10,878 nucleotides of DNA from Candidatus Parvarchaeota archaeon. GTDB lineage: Archaea > Micrarchaeota > Micrarchaeia > Anstonellales > VGKX01. Positions 1-7,000 of the stretch are shown piece by piece; within the stretch, counting starts at the first letter, position 1, and every line of letters begins with the position of its first letter. Both the position numbers and the translations under genes were made by a program. The DNA lies in contig VGKX01000022.1 of NCBI GenBank assembly GCA_016866895.1, positions 1 through 10,878 on the forward strand. The letters run 5' to 3'. Below the pieces are notes generated by a model. The model had not been told where the DNA came from. It saw only the letters and a list, made by a program, of their open reading frames with translations, and did not search any database.

Positions 1-734
1 TTACCCTGTGTTGCTGGCTGCTGATTTAGAGGCGGCGGGGACGGGATGCCAAAAGCCTGCTCCACATACTCCTTTGCCTGGCTCTCCTGCGGAACAAAAA
101 CAAACCTTTTTGAAAGATAATCAAGCTCCCTTTGCACTACCGCAGCGTCTGACGAATCAAATGCAAGCGAAGGCATTACATTGGGCAAAACAGCCTTGTC
201 CTGCCAGGCCGGCTGCTGCGGCTGGGCAGGCATCGGGGGGATTGAATCAATGGAGGGAGGTTGCTCAATGGCCTCTTTTTCTACAACCTTGATTAGTGAG
301 ACATAGGAGCCCTTGGCATCAGAGCCTACCTCGACCCATTTGTCCTGCGAATATCTTGATTTGTAGATATAGCCTGCGCTGGTTTTGACAATGTCCAGCC
401 CTTCAGTGCCATATTTTGAAAGCTCGTCAAGGCCGGAAAAAACAGAATCCTGCCCTACATAAACGGTTTTTTTTACAACTTTCAGCTGCGGCTCCTGGCT
501 TTCAGGTTGCTCTTGCGGCATTGAAGGCGGCGCAGGCACCTGCACATTAATATTTGGAATGGACGGCACTGATGGAAGCTGGACTGTCATGTTTGATTGG
601 CCTTGCGGCACGACTAGATTTAGAAATTGTGATTGCGGGTCTGGAGTGTTCTGGCTAAAGCCAAGGCTGCAAAGCAGCAAGAAAACAGCAAACACGGCTG
701 GCACTGGCTTAAAATCTAAACTCCCAAGGCCCAT
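1..734 (-). CDS. Secreted or membrane-anchored Pro/Gln-rich protein, unknown function (3' end cut by window)
   Basis: An open frame of 244 codons runs from ATG at 734 to the left window edge without a stop, so the C-terminus is missing. Residues 1-27 look like a Sec signal peptide: a short N-region with one Lys, then a hydrophobic stretch (VFAVFLLLCSLGFS) followed by Gln-Asn. The mature part has a Pro/Gln/Ser-rich stretch at about residues 28-85. A more ordinary segment of about 70 residues follows (from KVVKKTVYVGQD, with alternating Tyr, Lys and Asp). A second Pro/Gln-rich linker (MPAQPQQPAWQDK) comes next, then a short segment containing ELDYLSKRFVFVP before the sequence ends in Pro-rich residues. 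The two linkers suggest an extracellular protein with small modules on flexible spacers. I recognise no family. It follows the lipoprotein gene at 851-1408 after 116 bases, and both are exported, so a shared envelope role is possible. The frame is open further upstream, but the signal peptide and the nearby TATA-like sequences favour this ATG. Confidence 0.75.
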   Translation of the reverse strand, partial: MGLGSLDFKPVPAVFAVFLLLCSLGFSQNTPDPQSQFLNLVVPQGQSNMTVQLPSVPSIPNINVQVPAPPSMPQEQPESQEPQLKVVKKTVYVGQDSVFSGLDELSKYGTEGLDIVKTSAGYIYKSRYSQDKWVEVGSDAKGSYVSLIKVVEKEAIEQPPSIDSIPPMPAQPQQPAWQDKAVLPNVMPSLAFDSSDAAVVQRELDYLSKRFVFVPQESQAKEYVEQAFGIPSPPPLNQQPATQG

Positions 735-754
735 GGAAAAGTTGCGGAGTTTGG

Positions 755-775
755 CTTTAAAAGGCTGATTATATT
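755..775 (-). promoter_or_regulatory. Possible archaeal TATA-box region for the secreted-protein gene
   Basis: Read on the minus strand, two AT-rich elements lie upstream of the ATG at 734: AATATAAT (775 to 768) and TTTTAAAG (762 to 755). If archaeal, initiation about 24-25 bases downstream would give a leader of roughly 13 nt from the first element, or an essentially leaderless transcript from the second. No Shine-Dalgarno sequence precedes the ATG, which fits a leaderless or short-leader message. Such elements also occur by chance in AT-rich spacers. Confidence 0.35.
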
Positions 776-850
776 GTTCGGCTGCAGCCAAACCAGGGCA
801 AAAGAAGGAATTGTTGCGGCGTAAAAACTTGAAGTGGAGTGGAATTACCG

Positions 851-1408
851 CTAGGTGGGCATTCCCCATTTGCGCACGTACGTCTCAATTGTTTCTGCGC
901 ACTCGCATGCTTTGTCCCAGCCTGCCATCTGCCCCCTGCACACGACAAACGGGTCGTATAGTTTTCCGTATCCGGAAGTTTCCCTCTGCTCCCAGTAGCA
1001 CTTGAATTTGGCAAGGTAGAGCAGGTTTCCTGGAACCCCCTTCAGGTCCTTATTGTAAGGATTTGTCGGGCAGATGAATTCACGCACATAACCACTTGTG
1101 CACTCGATTTTATAAGAAGGCGAGCCGTCAGGGCATTGGCGAAGAGGCTTTGTTGTGCAAACGTTTTTTTGCGCCTGGCGCGTGGTGTTGTTTGAGGAGT
1201 TTGCGCCAAGCATTGCGGCCGGAGCTTGATTGCCGCCGCCCAAGTAAGCCGAAGTGTTATTTGTTGCATTGAGTTTCTGCCCGAATAATGAATTCATTGA
1301 CTTGTCTGAAAAGTCAACAGTGCAGCCTTGCAGCAGAATAAGAAGGAGGCAAAGTGCCAGAGCTAAAATAAGGCTTGTCTGATTGGGGCGGTTTTGACTG
1401 TCGCGCAT
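851..1408 (-). CDS. Small Cys-rich putative lipoprotein, unknown function
   Basis: The 185-residue product begins with a polar N-terminus and a strongly hydrophobic segment (residues 12-27). This ends in LLQGC, so Cys29 is a plausible lipobox cysteine for lipid anchoring at the outer face of the membrane. Residues about 45-76 are low in complexity and rich in Asn, Ser and Thr, with several overlapping N-X-S/T sequons (around N47, N50, N51, N70, N73, N74). This resembles a glycosylated spacer. The C-terminal part from about residue 84 has eight cysteines (84, 92, 103, 113, 137, 157, 168, 170) and many Tyr/Trp/Gly residues, as in a small disulfide-stabilised extracellular domain. I recognise no family. 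The ATG lies only 8 bases after the stop of the HD gene at 1417, so the two are probably co-transcribed. No clear ribosome binding site is seen. Confidence 0.8.
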   Translation of the reverse strand: MRDSQNRPNQTSLILALALCLLLILLQGCTVDFSDKSMNSLFGQKLNATNNTSAYLGGGNQAPAAMLGANSSNNTTRQAQKNVCTTKPLRQCPDGSPSYKIECTSGYVREFICPTNPYNKDLKGVPGNLLYLAKFKCYWEQRETSGYGKLYDPFVVCRGQMAGWDKACECAETIETYVRKWGMPT

Positions 1409-1416
1409 ATTCTGGA

Positions 1417-2892
1417 TTATTGGGCGTGCTCATTAAAAAAACTGCTTGTGGCTTTATAGTATGTTCTTATTTCTGTTGCAAGCTTCCTGAATTCCTCAAG
1501 AAAGCCGCGATATTGCTCAGGCTCCGGCATTCTTGCCCTGAATATGGCAGTGCACCGCAAAAGCGGCGGCAGGATGCTAATGGAGGGTTGAAAGTCCATT
1601 TCCGGAAAATGCTTATTGAGCCTTTTGAGAAGATAGCTTGCATTTGTGCCTGAAAAGGAGGGAAATTCTATTTCAAGGTAGTTGGAGGGTTGCAGGGTTT
1701 CCGGCCTGAACAATGTGAGCACCGGGCTTGCCGAGTCCGGAAGGCTTCTGAATAGATGCAAGTCTGCCTCCCCCCTTGAAGTCACAATTGCAAAGCCATC
1801 CATTTCAAGGTTTTCCTGCCCAAGCGACTTGATTTTCAGCTTGCCAATTGCCAAATGGGCGTATCTGAGCCGTTTTGCCTCGCTTGCAGTATCTGAGTAT
1901 TCGGCCATCTTCTCGCTTATTTCACGCTTAAGCCTTTCTATTGCTTCGGAGTGCACCTTGTCAAGAGAGCCAAGCCGTGTATTCATATCTATTATTTGCT
2001 GGTTCAGCGCACTGCACCGGTCAGAGAGCTTGAGTCGCATTTTTTCGATTATGTGGCTGTGGTCGTCCACAAAGGAATGCATCAGTTCAAAAAATTCCCT
2101 GTTAAGCTTTTTCCAGATGCCAAGGTGGTTTAGGGCTTTCTCAATTGTGTTTGCAGCAAGATTCTCATACGCTGCAATCGAAAGAGGGTCTTTTTTTGGC
2201 TCAAAATAAAGCGTCTTGAGGTTTTCAAGCATGTCAAGGGCCTTAACAACCATCACCCCGACGTGCCTTGAGTTGTAAACCCTGCGCAGGTATTCCTCGT
2301 GGCTTTCCTTTTCCTCGTTGTGCGAAAGAACAGTCACATTGTTCCAGATTTTTTCCCCTGCGATTTGCCGGATTTGATGCTCAGCCCTTACAATGCCGCC
2401 CCCCCAGGGCTTGATGGCATCCTCATAAATGTCATGGAACAGGGCAGTCAGCACGGTTTCAAAATCACACCCAAGCATTGCCGCTCCAAGGGCAACTGAA
2501 AGCGGATGCGAAGCCCTGGGGCTCAAGCCGTCTTTTCTTAGCCTTGGCGCCCCGTCCTTGTCGGAATAAAATTTGGCAATATAGTCAAATGAGCGTGCAA
2601 GAACCTTAGAATCGTACTGGGCGCCATTCAAATCAAGCCGCAGGGCAATGCTCTTTTTTAGAGATTCAACGTCGTGATTTCTTTCAAGCAAGTCCCTGTA
2701 CCTGTTTGTGCGCAGCTTGTCTGTGATTTTCTCGTACCTTTCATGTGTATTGTATCCGTGGCCGCCTGCAATTGCTTCAAAAAGCAAATGGAGAAATTGT
2801 TTCAGCTTGCCTGTCTTTTTTGCAGCTGACGTTGGCAGTGGCTCTGGTACTGGTTTCTGGATAACTTTGCTGTCTGAATTTGGAATAAGCAT
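1417..2892 (-). CDS. RSH-type HD-domain hydrolase, (p)ppGpp hydrolase-like, with unknown C-terminal half
   Basis: The product is 491 residues from ATG 2892. It opens with a Pro/Lys-rich tail, then an HD domain at about residues 80-240. The signature LRKDGLSPRASHP is followed by FHDIYED and DMLENLKTL. Putative metal ligands are H129, H153, D154 and D220, with E157, D158, N224 and T227. The intervals match, from memory, those of the Rel/SpoT hydrolase site (H53, H77, D78, E81, D82, D144, N148, T151 in the streptococcal Rel). Rel/SpoT hydrolases remove the 3'-pyrophosphate of (p)ppGpp. Residues about 265-350 are charged and helical, probably a coiled coil. The C-terminal 130 residues match nothing I know, and no RelA/SpoT synthetase motif is visible. 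A TTG at 2946 would add 18 residues, but it lies upstream of the transcription starts expected from the TATA-like boxes. The substrate is inferred from the motif only; another nucleotide is possible. Confidence 0.82.
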   Translation of the reverse strand: MLIPNSDSKVIQKPVPEPLPTSAAKKTGKLKQFLHLLFEAIAGGHGYNTHERYEKITDKLRTNRYRDLLERNHDVESLKKSIALRLDLNGAQYDSKVLARSFDYIAKFYSDKDGAPRLRKDGLSPRASHPLSVALGAAMLGCDFETVLTALFHDIYEDAIKPWGGGIVRAEHQIRQIAGEKIWNNVTVLSHNEEKESHEEYLRRVYNSRHVGVMVVKALDMLENLKTLYFEPKKDPLSIAAYENLAANTIEKALNHLGIWKKLNREFFELMHSFVDDHSHIIEKMRLKLSDRCSALNQQIIDMNTRLGSLDKVHSEAIERLKREISEKMAEYSDTASEAKRLRYAHLAIGKLKIKSLGQENLEMDGFAIVTSRGEADLHLFRSLPDSASPVLTLFRPETLQPSNYLEIEFPSFSGTNASYLLKRLNKHFPEMDFQPSISILPPLLRCTAIFRARMPEPEQYRGFLEEFRKLATEIRTYYKATSSFFNEHAQ

Positions 2893-2931
2893 GTAAACAC
2901 GTTTTGGCTGCCGGTTTCTTGGCGCTTGAAT

Positions 2932-2963
2932 CTTATAATAGCACAAATACCCTACTTTTATAA
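2932..2963 (-). promoter_or_regulatory. Probable archaeal TATA-box promoter of the HD hydrolase gene
   Basis: The spacer between purD and the HD gene contains two TATA-like elements on the minus strand: TTATAAAAG (2963 to 2955) and TATTATAAG (2940 to 2932). Initiation about 25 bases downstream would fall near 2934 or 2911, giving leaders of about 42 or 19 nt to the ATG at 2892. Both place the alternative TTG start at 2946 outside the message. This suggests the HD gene has its own promoter, separate from the purine operon. Confidence 0.5.
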
Positions 2964-3038
2964 CAAATTTAGTATTTAATCATATCTGTTTGGCTTGCCA
3001 GTGCAGGTTAGTAAGACGAGAAGGAGCGAAAGCCTGTG

Positions 3039-3074
3039 GTTCTGGGCGTGCTTGCTGTTCTTGGTGTGCTTGCT
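3039..3074. repeat. Two-copy 18-bp imperfect tandem repeat just after purD
   Basis: Two directly adjacent 18-base units (3039-3056 and 3057-3074) match at 16 of 18 positions. They begin three bases beyond the purD stop codon (TAG, 3079 to 3077). If the stop were read through, the units would encode two similar hexapeptides (ASTPRT) before a stop about 22 codons on. Most likely it is a replication-slippage duplication in the spacer. I see no hairpin terminator here. Confidence 0.7.
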
Positions 3075-3076
3075 GA

Positions 3077-5464
3077 CTATTGATGCGCCTGGTGGCTCCT
3101 GCTTGAAATCAAATTGCGCACATGGTCAATGCGTTTTTGTATTAGTGCCTGGGTCCCAATGTCTTCCCTGTGCCAGACTGGCCCGCTGACATGCCTGCAG
3201 GCGTTTTCAGCGTGCACTTGAGCCTCTGGCAGCGTATGGGCAAAGCCGATTATGCCAACAGTGCGCGACTTTAGCGTATATATAATGCCGTTTCTCAAGT
3301 CGACCGAGGCAAAATAATATTTGGCGTTTTCTGCAAGAATCTTTTCAACATCTAGGCGCAGCGGCGAGCTTTCAACCGATTTTTCTGGATAGCCGTTTGG
3401 GACAAGGTACTTGCACACTGTCGATAGTTTTGCGAACTTGCCCCCCACTTCAAGGCTTCTGTTTGCCATCGACAAAAACGTGGAGTATAGATCTCCTTGG
3501 AAAATGGTGAGCACGTTCATTGCTTCCGGGTCGCCAAAGCGCGCATTGAATTCAATGATTTTAAGGCCTTTGGCGGTTTTCATAAACTGCCCGTAAAGCA
3601 CTCCGACAAATTCCTTTCCTGAATCTTTCTTGAGGGCGTTGACCGTCTGGGTCATTATCCTCAAAGCCTCAAAATAATCTGAAGCTGCAACGAAAGGGAG
3701 TAAGTGGTTATCGCAGGAGTAAGAGCCCATGCCGCCTGTGTTGCCGCATATTGCAACGCGCCCATTTCTCCTTACAACTACAAAACCGGTTGAAACGGTT
3801 ACACAGCCTATATTACCAGAATAGTCAACCGATGAAATATTCTTTTTCCTTATTCCGACAGCCCTGCGCTTCTTGGCCTCTATTGAGTAGATAGGCCTAG
3901 CTTTGTATATTTTCTTGTTTAGCGGATTGAGCATCTGTGTCCTTTTGTCAACTGTGATTATACCTATCTTTCCAGTTTTCATGAACAGCTCCTGGATGTC
4001 ATCGACCATGCGCTTGGAGGAAGTGCAAATGCGCATCTGTCCCCTATGGACATCCCCATCGCCCATAAGATATGATTCCAGAAATAAAGATATTGCAGCT
4101 GGTTTTGCGCCCTTAATATAACTGGGTACAAATTTTTCATGCGCGTGACCATATTTTTTTAGCACATCAGCCAATTGAATGGAGTTTATTCTGAAGCCTT
4201 TTTTGTCTATCATGACGTGAAAAGGCAATTTTTTTAGTATTGAATGCATGACCGAGTAATATTTGGAGGTTCTGGATTGAGCAATAGTTACACGAGCACC
4301 GCCCCTCTTTTGAGTTGAGACAAAACCTTCTGAGAGGAAAAGACCAATAAAAGCTGCCCATATGCCGAAGTTTATTTTAATGCCCTTGAACTTGGGGCCA
4401 AACCTGTTTGTTGATGCAGGAATCCTAAAAAAGCGAGGTTGGGTGCCAATCCAAATTCCGGTCTGGGGAAGCAGATTTTCACCTTGCCAGTCCTTTGCCT
4501 CAATTACCCTGAACTTTCCACCTTTTCTCGACTGAACTAGCATTCTGTGATTAGGAGTGACAAGAAGGTCTATCTCCCGATGGGAAAACCGCATCATCTT
4601 TCCAGTGTATTTTCTCCAGTAGATTGACGTTGGTTTTTCGAACCTAATGCGCCTAAATCGCGGCTGAAATATGGCGACTTTTTTGTTTTTGTCGAGCTTG
4701 TCGAAAGTTTTCCAGCCATCTTCAGTCAGTATTTCTGTGTCTGAAGAATAACAGTTTGGCCCATGATCGCCAGAATATGCAAGCTTGTGATCCTGCACTA
4801 GGGGCATGCCTGCAAGCTTTGTGCCATCGCAAAATGCCTGGAGTGTGAACTCCTCACCCTCGAGTTTTTCCTCAATGACCACGCTTGCCCCCCTGCCGAC
4901 CTTGCCAATGCCGTCCGACAGTATTTCCTTTACATAATTTTTTGCATCATCAATGCTGTGAAGCTGCAGGCCAGCAACCTTTACGCCCTTGCCACCAGTC
5001 AGGCCGACAGGCTTTATTGCAACCCTGCCTTCAAGCGAATCAATGAAGTTGTAGGCTTTTTCAGGCGAGGAAAAAATTCCAAACTCAGGACAGCCTGCAA
5101 TCCTGTATTTTTTCATCAGTCTTCTTGCATATGCCTTGTCCCACTCGAGCCTGCTTGCAGCCCTCGTCGGGCTTGCACATTTTATGCCCGCCTTGATCAG
5201 CTCGTCAGAAACCCCTGCCGCAAGCGTGGCATCTGGGGATGAAAAAGCCAAGCCAATGTGCTTGCCTTTGGCAAATTTCAAAACCGCTTTTGGATTGTGT
5301 ATGTCAAGCACTGCAAGCTCCCCACCCGTGTTCTTGCACAGGTTTAGGATACCGGGATTGTTGGAGCTTGCCGCAACAAAGAGGCGGACAGTGCCTGGCT
5401 TGCACACAGCATCTGCTATGGCGTGCTCGCGACCTCCGCTTCCGACAAGAAGGAAATTTTCCAT
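3077..5464 (-). CDS. purD: Phosphoribosylamine-glycine ligase (GARS) with an in-frame intein
   Basis: GARS joins glycine to 5-phosphoribosylamine using ATP, the second step of purine synthesis, in the cytosol. The precursor has 795 residues from ATG 5464. Removing the 338-residue intein (238-575) leaves about 457, close to the family size. The N-domain begins MENFLLVGSGGREHA. The ATP-grasp part shows VAIKPVGLTGGKGVKVAG (about 148-165) and VVIEEKLEGEEF. The nucleotide loop GDHGPN is followed, after the intein, by TGGMGSYS, and EFNARFGDPEAMN (638-650) carries the metal-binding Glu/Asn/Asp residues. The C-domain is complete. The frame extends 30 codons upstream into purF, but homology begins at this Met. 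A weak AAGGGT lies about 9 bases before it. The gene starts 68 bases after purF and appears to end the purine operon. Activity should require protein splicing, since the intein splits an active-site loop. Confidence 0.96.
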   Translation of the reverse strand: MENFLLVGSGGREHAIADAVCKPGTVRLFVAASSNNPGILNLCKNTGGELAVLDIHNPKAVLKFAKGKHIGLAFSSPDATLAAGVSDELIKAGIKCASPTRAASRLEWDKAYARRLMKKYRIAGCPEFGIFSSPEKAYNFIDSLEGRVAIKPVGLTGGKGVKVAGLQLHSIDDAKNYVKEILSDGIGKVGRGASVVIEEKLEGEEFTLQAFCDGTKLAGMPLVQDHKLAYSGDHGPNCYSSDTEILTEDGWKTFDKLDKNKKVAIFQPRFRRIRFEKPTSIYWRKYTGKMMRFSHREIDLLVTPNHRMLVQSRKGGKFRVIEAKDWQGENLLPQTGIWIGTQPRFFRIPASTNRFGPKFKGIKINFGIWAAFIGLFLSEGFVSTQKRGGARVTIAQSRTSKYYSVMHSILKKLPFHVMIDKKGFRINSIQLADVLKKYGHAHEKFVPSYIKGAKPAAISLFLESYLMGDGDVHRGQMRICTSSKRMVDDIQELFMKTGKIGIITVDKRTQMLNPLNKKIYKARPIYSIEAKKRRAVGIRKKNISSVDYSGNIGCVTVSTGFVVVRRNGRVAICGNTGGMGSYSCDNHLLPFVAASDYFEALRIMTQTVNALKKDSGKEFVGVLYGQFMKTAKGLKIIEFNARFGDPEAMNVLTIFQGDLYSTFLSMANRSLEVGGKFAKLSTVCKYLVPNGYPEKSVESSPLRLDVEKILAENAKYYFASVDLRNGIIYTLKSRTVGIIGFAHTLPEAQVHAENACRHVSGPVWHREDIGTQALIQKRIDHVRNLISSRSHQAHQ
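3740..4753 (-). mobile_element. LAGLIDADG-containing intein in PurD
   Basis: This 338-residue insertion starts at Cys1 (CYSSDTEILTEDGWKTF, block A). Block B has TPNHRM (T66, H69). The endonuclease domain has two degenerate LAGLIDADG helices, FIGLFLSEGFV (about 135-145) and LESYLMGDGDV (about 225-235), with a block-D-like KFVPSYI between them. Blocks F and G are GCVTVSTGFVVVRRNG and RVAICGN. The last residue is Asn338 and the next extein residue is Thr, so splicing would rejoin GPN to TGGMG, restoring the GARS motif exactly. The residue before Asn is Gly instead of the usual His, a known minority variant. Both acidic LAGLIDADG positions (Glu and Asp) are kept, so homing activity is possible. 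Four 60-base lines counted inside the intein have 32-38% GC, against 42-57% in three extein lines, suggesting recent transfer from a different genome. Confidence 0.95.
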
Positions 5465-5532
5465 GAAATCAAGACCCTTACAAGGCAAGCCTGTTGTGCT
5501 TTCTTTTCCCAATTGCCTGCGCGCCCATTCGC

Positions 5533-6993
5533 CTATTGCGCTTCCTGCTCCCAAATCCTGCTTGCTACATCCGAGGATTCATCACTTTGGAGCTTTATTG
5601 AAAGTCTTTTGCCGGCTTCGGTTATATAGTTGTTTGTGATGCAGCCAAGGCAAAGAGCATTGTTCCCAAGGCCGATTGACTTGACAAGGTTTTCAATGCT
5701 CAGGTATTCAAGCGTGTCTGCCCCCATTTGCTTGCATATTTCTTCAACAGGAAGCCTGTGCGCCGCAAGCTCCTTGTATGTTGGTATGTCAATCCCATAG
5801 AAGCAGGGTGAGATTATGGGGGGGCAAGTAATTCTTACATGAACTTGGCTTGCGCCAGCCTCCCGCAGCAGCCGCACAATAGGCCCCATTGTAGTTCCCC
5901 TGACGATGCTGTCATCAATCAGTATGACAGACTTGCCTTTGACAAGCCCTGACACGGCATTTAGCTTTAGGCGCACCGATGCCTGCCTTTTTGCCTGTGA
6001 GGGCATGATGAATGTCCTTCCTATATACCTGTTTTTTATTAGGCCTTCCACGACAGGGATGCCTGATTGGGCTGAATAGCCCTCTGCTGCGGCTCTGGCT
6101 GTGTCTGGCACAGGCACAATGATGTCCGCCTTTGTCTGCTTCTGAAGCGCAAGATTTTTCCCAAGCTGCATCCTGACATCATAGACAAGCCTGCCGTCAA
6201 TTGTTGAGTCAGGGCGGGCAAAATAAACGTACTCAAACATGCAGTGTGCGCTTTGGGCTGCAGCAAACCTTGAGATTCGCCTTTCAGTTGAGCCGTTGTG
6301 CCTTGACACGAATATTTCGCCTGGCTTCAAGTCGCCATTTGTTTTTATTGAGTTTATGTCAAGTGCCACGGACTCGGATGCAAATGCAATGCTTTTCCCG
6401 TCCTGCCCGAACACAAGTGGCTTGATTGCGTGCCTGTCGCGAAAGACCACAAGGTCCCCAAAGCTCGTAAGCACCACGGTTGCATAGGAACCGTCAAGCA
6501 CCTCCATGCACTTTTCAGCGGCCTCAAACAAGTCGCCAGTCTGCGCAAGGCGCCTGCAAAAAATGGCAGCCATAAGCTCGGTGTCAGAATTTGTCTTGAG
6601 CCTTATGTTCTCCTCCTTTTCGGCCTTTTTCCTCAAGGCCCCGTAGTTTGCAATGTTGCCGTTTTGGGCAAGAGCTACAGAAATTCCTTTTTCGCGCCAG
6701 ATTATCGGGTGCGCCTCCTCCTTGACGACCTTGACGCCAATTGTAGGGTAGCGGACATGCCCTATGCCGGCCGCACCCTTGAGCTTGAGGCACTCGTCCC
6801 CGGGGAAGACCTCGCTTACAAGGCCAAGCTCCTTTTTCAGGCAAAATCTTTTGCCGTCAAATGTGCATATGCCTGCAGCATCCTGGCCGCGGTGCTGCAG
6901 GGCCATAAGGCCTGAGAAGATGCTGAATGAAACATCCTTGCCATCAAGGGAGCGTATTGCGAAAAGACCGCACGATTCGCTTATTTTTTCCAT
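5533..6993 (-). CDS. purF: Amidophosphoribosyltransferase (glutamine PRPP amidotransferase)
   Basis: PurF makes 5-phosphoribosylamine from PRPP and glutamine, the committed step of purine synthesis. The 486-residue product begins MEKISES-C; Cys8 is the N-terminal nucleophile, exposed after removal of a short propeptide. The Ntn glutaminase domain shows ALQHRGQDAAGI, NGNIANYG and SDTELMAA. The phosphoribosyltransferase domain has the PRPP loop SVILIDDSIVRGTT (about 355-368). Cysteines 251, 397, 448 and 451 (the last two as CLGC) sit where the Bacillus-type enzyme binds a [4Fe-4S] cluster. This therefore looks like the propeptide-bearing, iron-sulfur and probably oxygen-sensitive form. The frame stays open 20 codons upstream into purQ. 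The ATG at 6993 is chosen because it puts Cys8 correctly and has GGTG 7 bases ahead. It follows purQ after 40 bases and precedes purD by 68. Confidence 0.97.
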   Translation of the reverse strand: MEKISESCGLFAIRSLDGKDVSFSIFSGLMALQHRGQDAAGICTFDGKRFCLKKELGLVSEVFPGDECLKLKGAAGIGHVRYPTIGVKVVKEEAHPIIWREKGISVALAQNGNIANYGALRKKAEKEENIRLKTNSDTELMAAIFCRRLAQTGDLFEAAEKCMEVLDGSYATVVLTSFGDLVVFRDRHAIKPLVFGQDGKSIAFASESVALDINSIKTNGDLKPGEIFVSRHNGSTERRISRFAAAQSAHCMFEYVYFARPDSTIDGRLVYDVRMQLGKNLALQKQTKADIIVPVPDTARAAAEGYSAQSGIPVVEGLIKNRYIGRTFIMPSQAKRQASVRLKLNAVSGLVKGKSVILIDDSIVRGTTMGPIVRLLREAGASQVHVRITCPPIISPCFYGIDIPTYKELAAHRLPVEEICKQMGADTLEYLSIENLVKSIGLGNNALCLGCITNNYITEAGKRLSIKLQSDESSDVASRIWEQEAQ

Positions 6994-7000
6994 TGTTGAG

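Noticed and set aside
1417..2000. A RelA/SpoT synthetase domain in the C-terminal half of the HD protein
   Set aside because: None of the expected synthetase motifs could be found by eye; the region is a probable coiled coil plus unassigned sequence.
1682..2209. Plus-strand frame of 175 codons opposite the HD gene
   Set aside because: It is a shadow of the minus-strand gene, with composition typical of antisense translation and no recognisable domain.
2893..2946. TTG start adding 18 residues to the HD protein
   Set aside because: It has no ribosome binding site and lies upstream of the transcription start predicted from the TATA-like boxes.
2995..3189. Plus-strand frame with a hydrophobic stretch between purD and the HD gene
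   Set aside because: Most of it overlaps the purD C-terminus and the tandem repeat; the hydrophobicity comes from the repeat's complement.
5465..5554. Thirty-residue N-terminal extension of PurD
   Set aside because: It overlaps the end of purF, and GARS homology starts at the internal Met (MENFLLVGSGGREHA).
5136..5639. Plus-strand frame of 167 codons opposite purD and purF
   Set aside because: It lies antisense to two conserved enzymes and spans their junction; no family similarity is visible.
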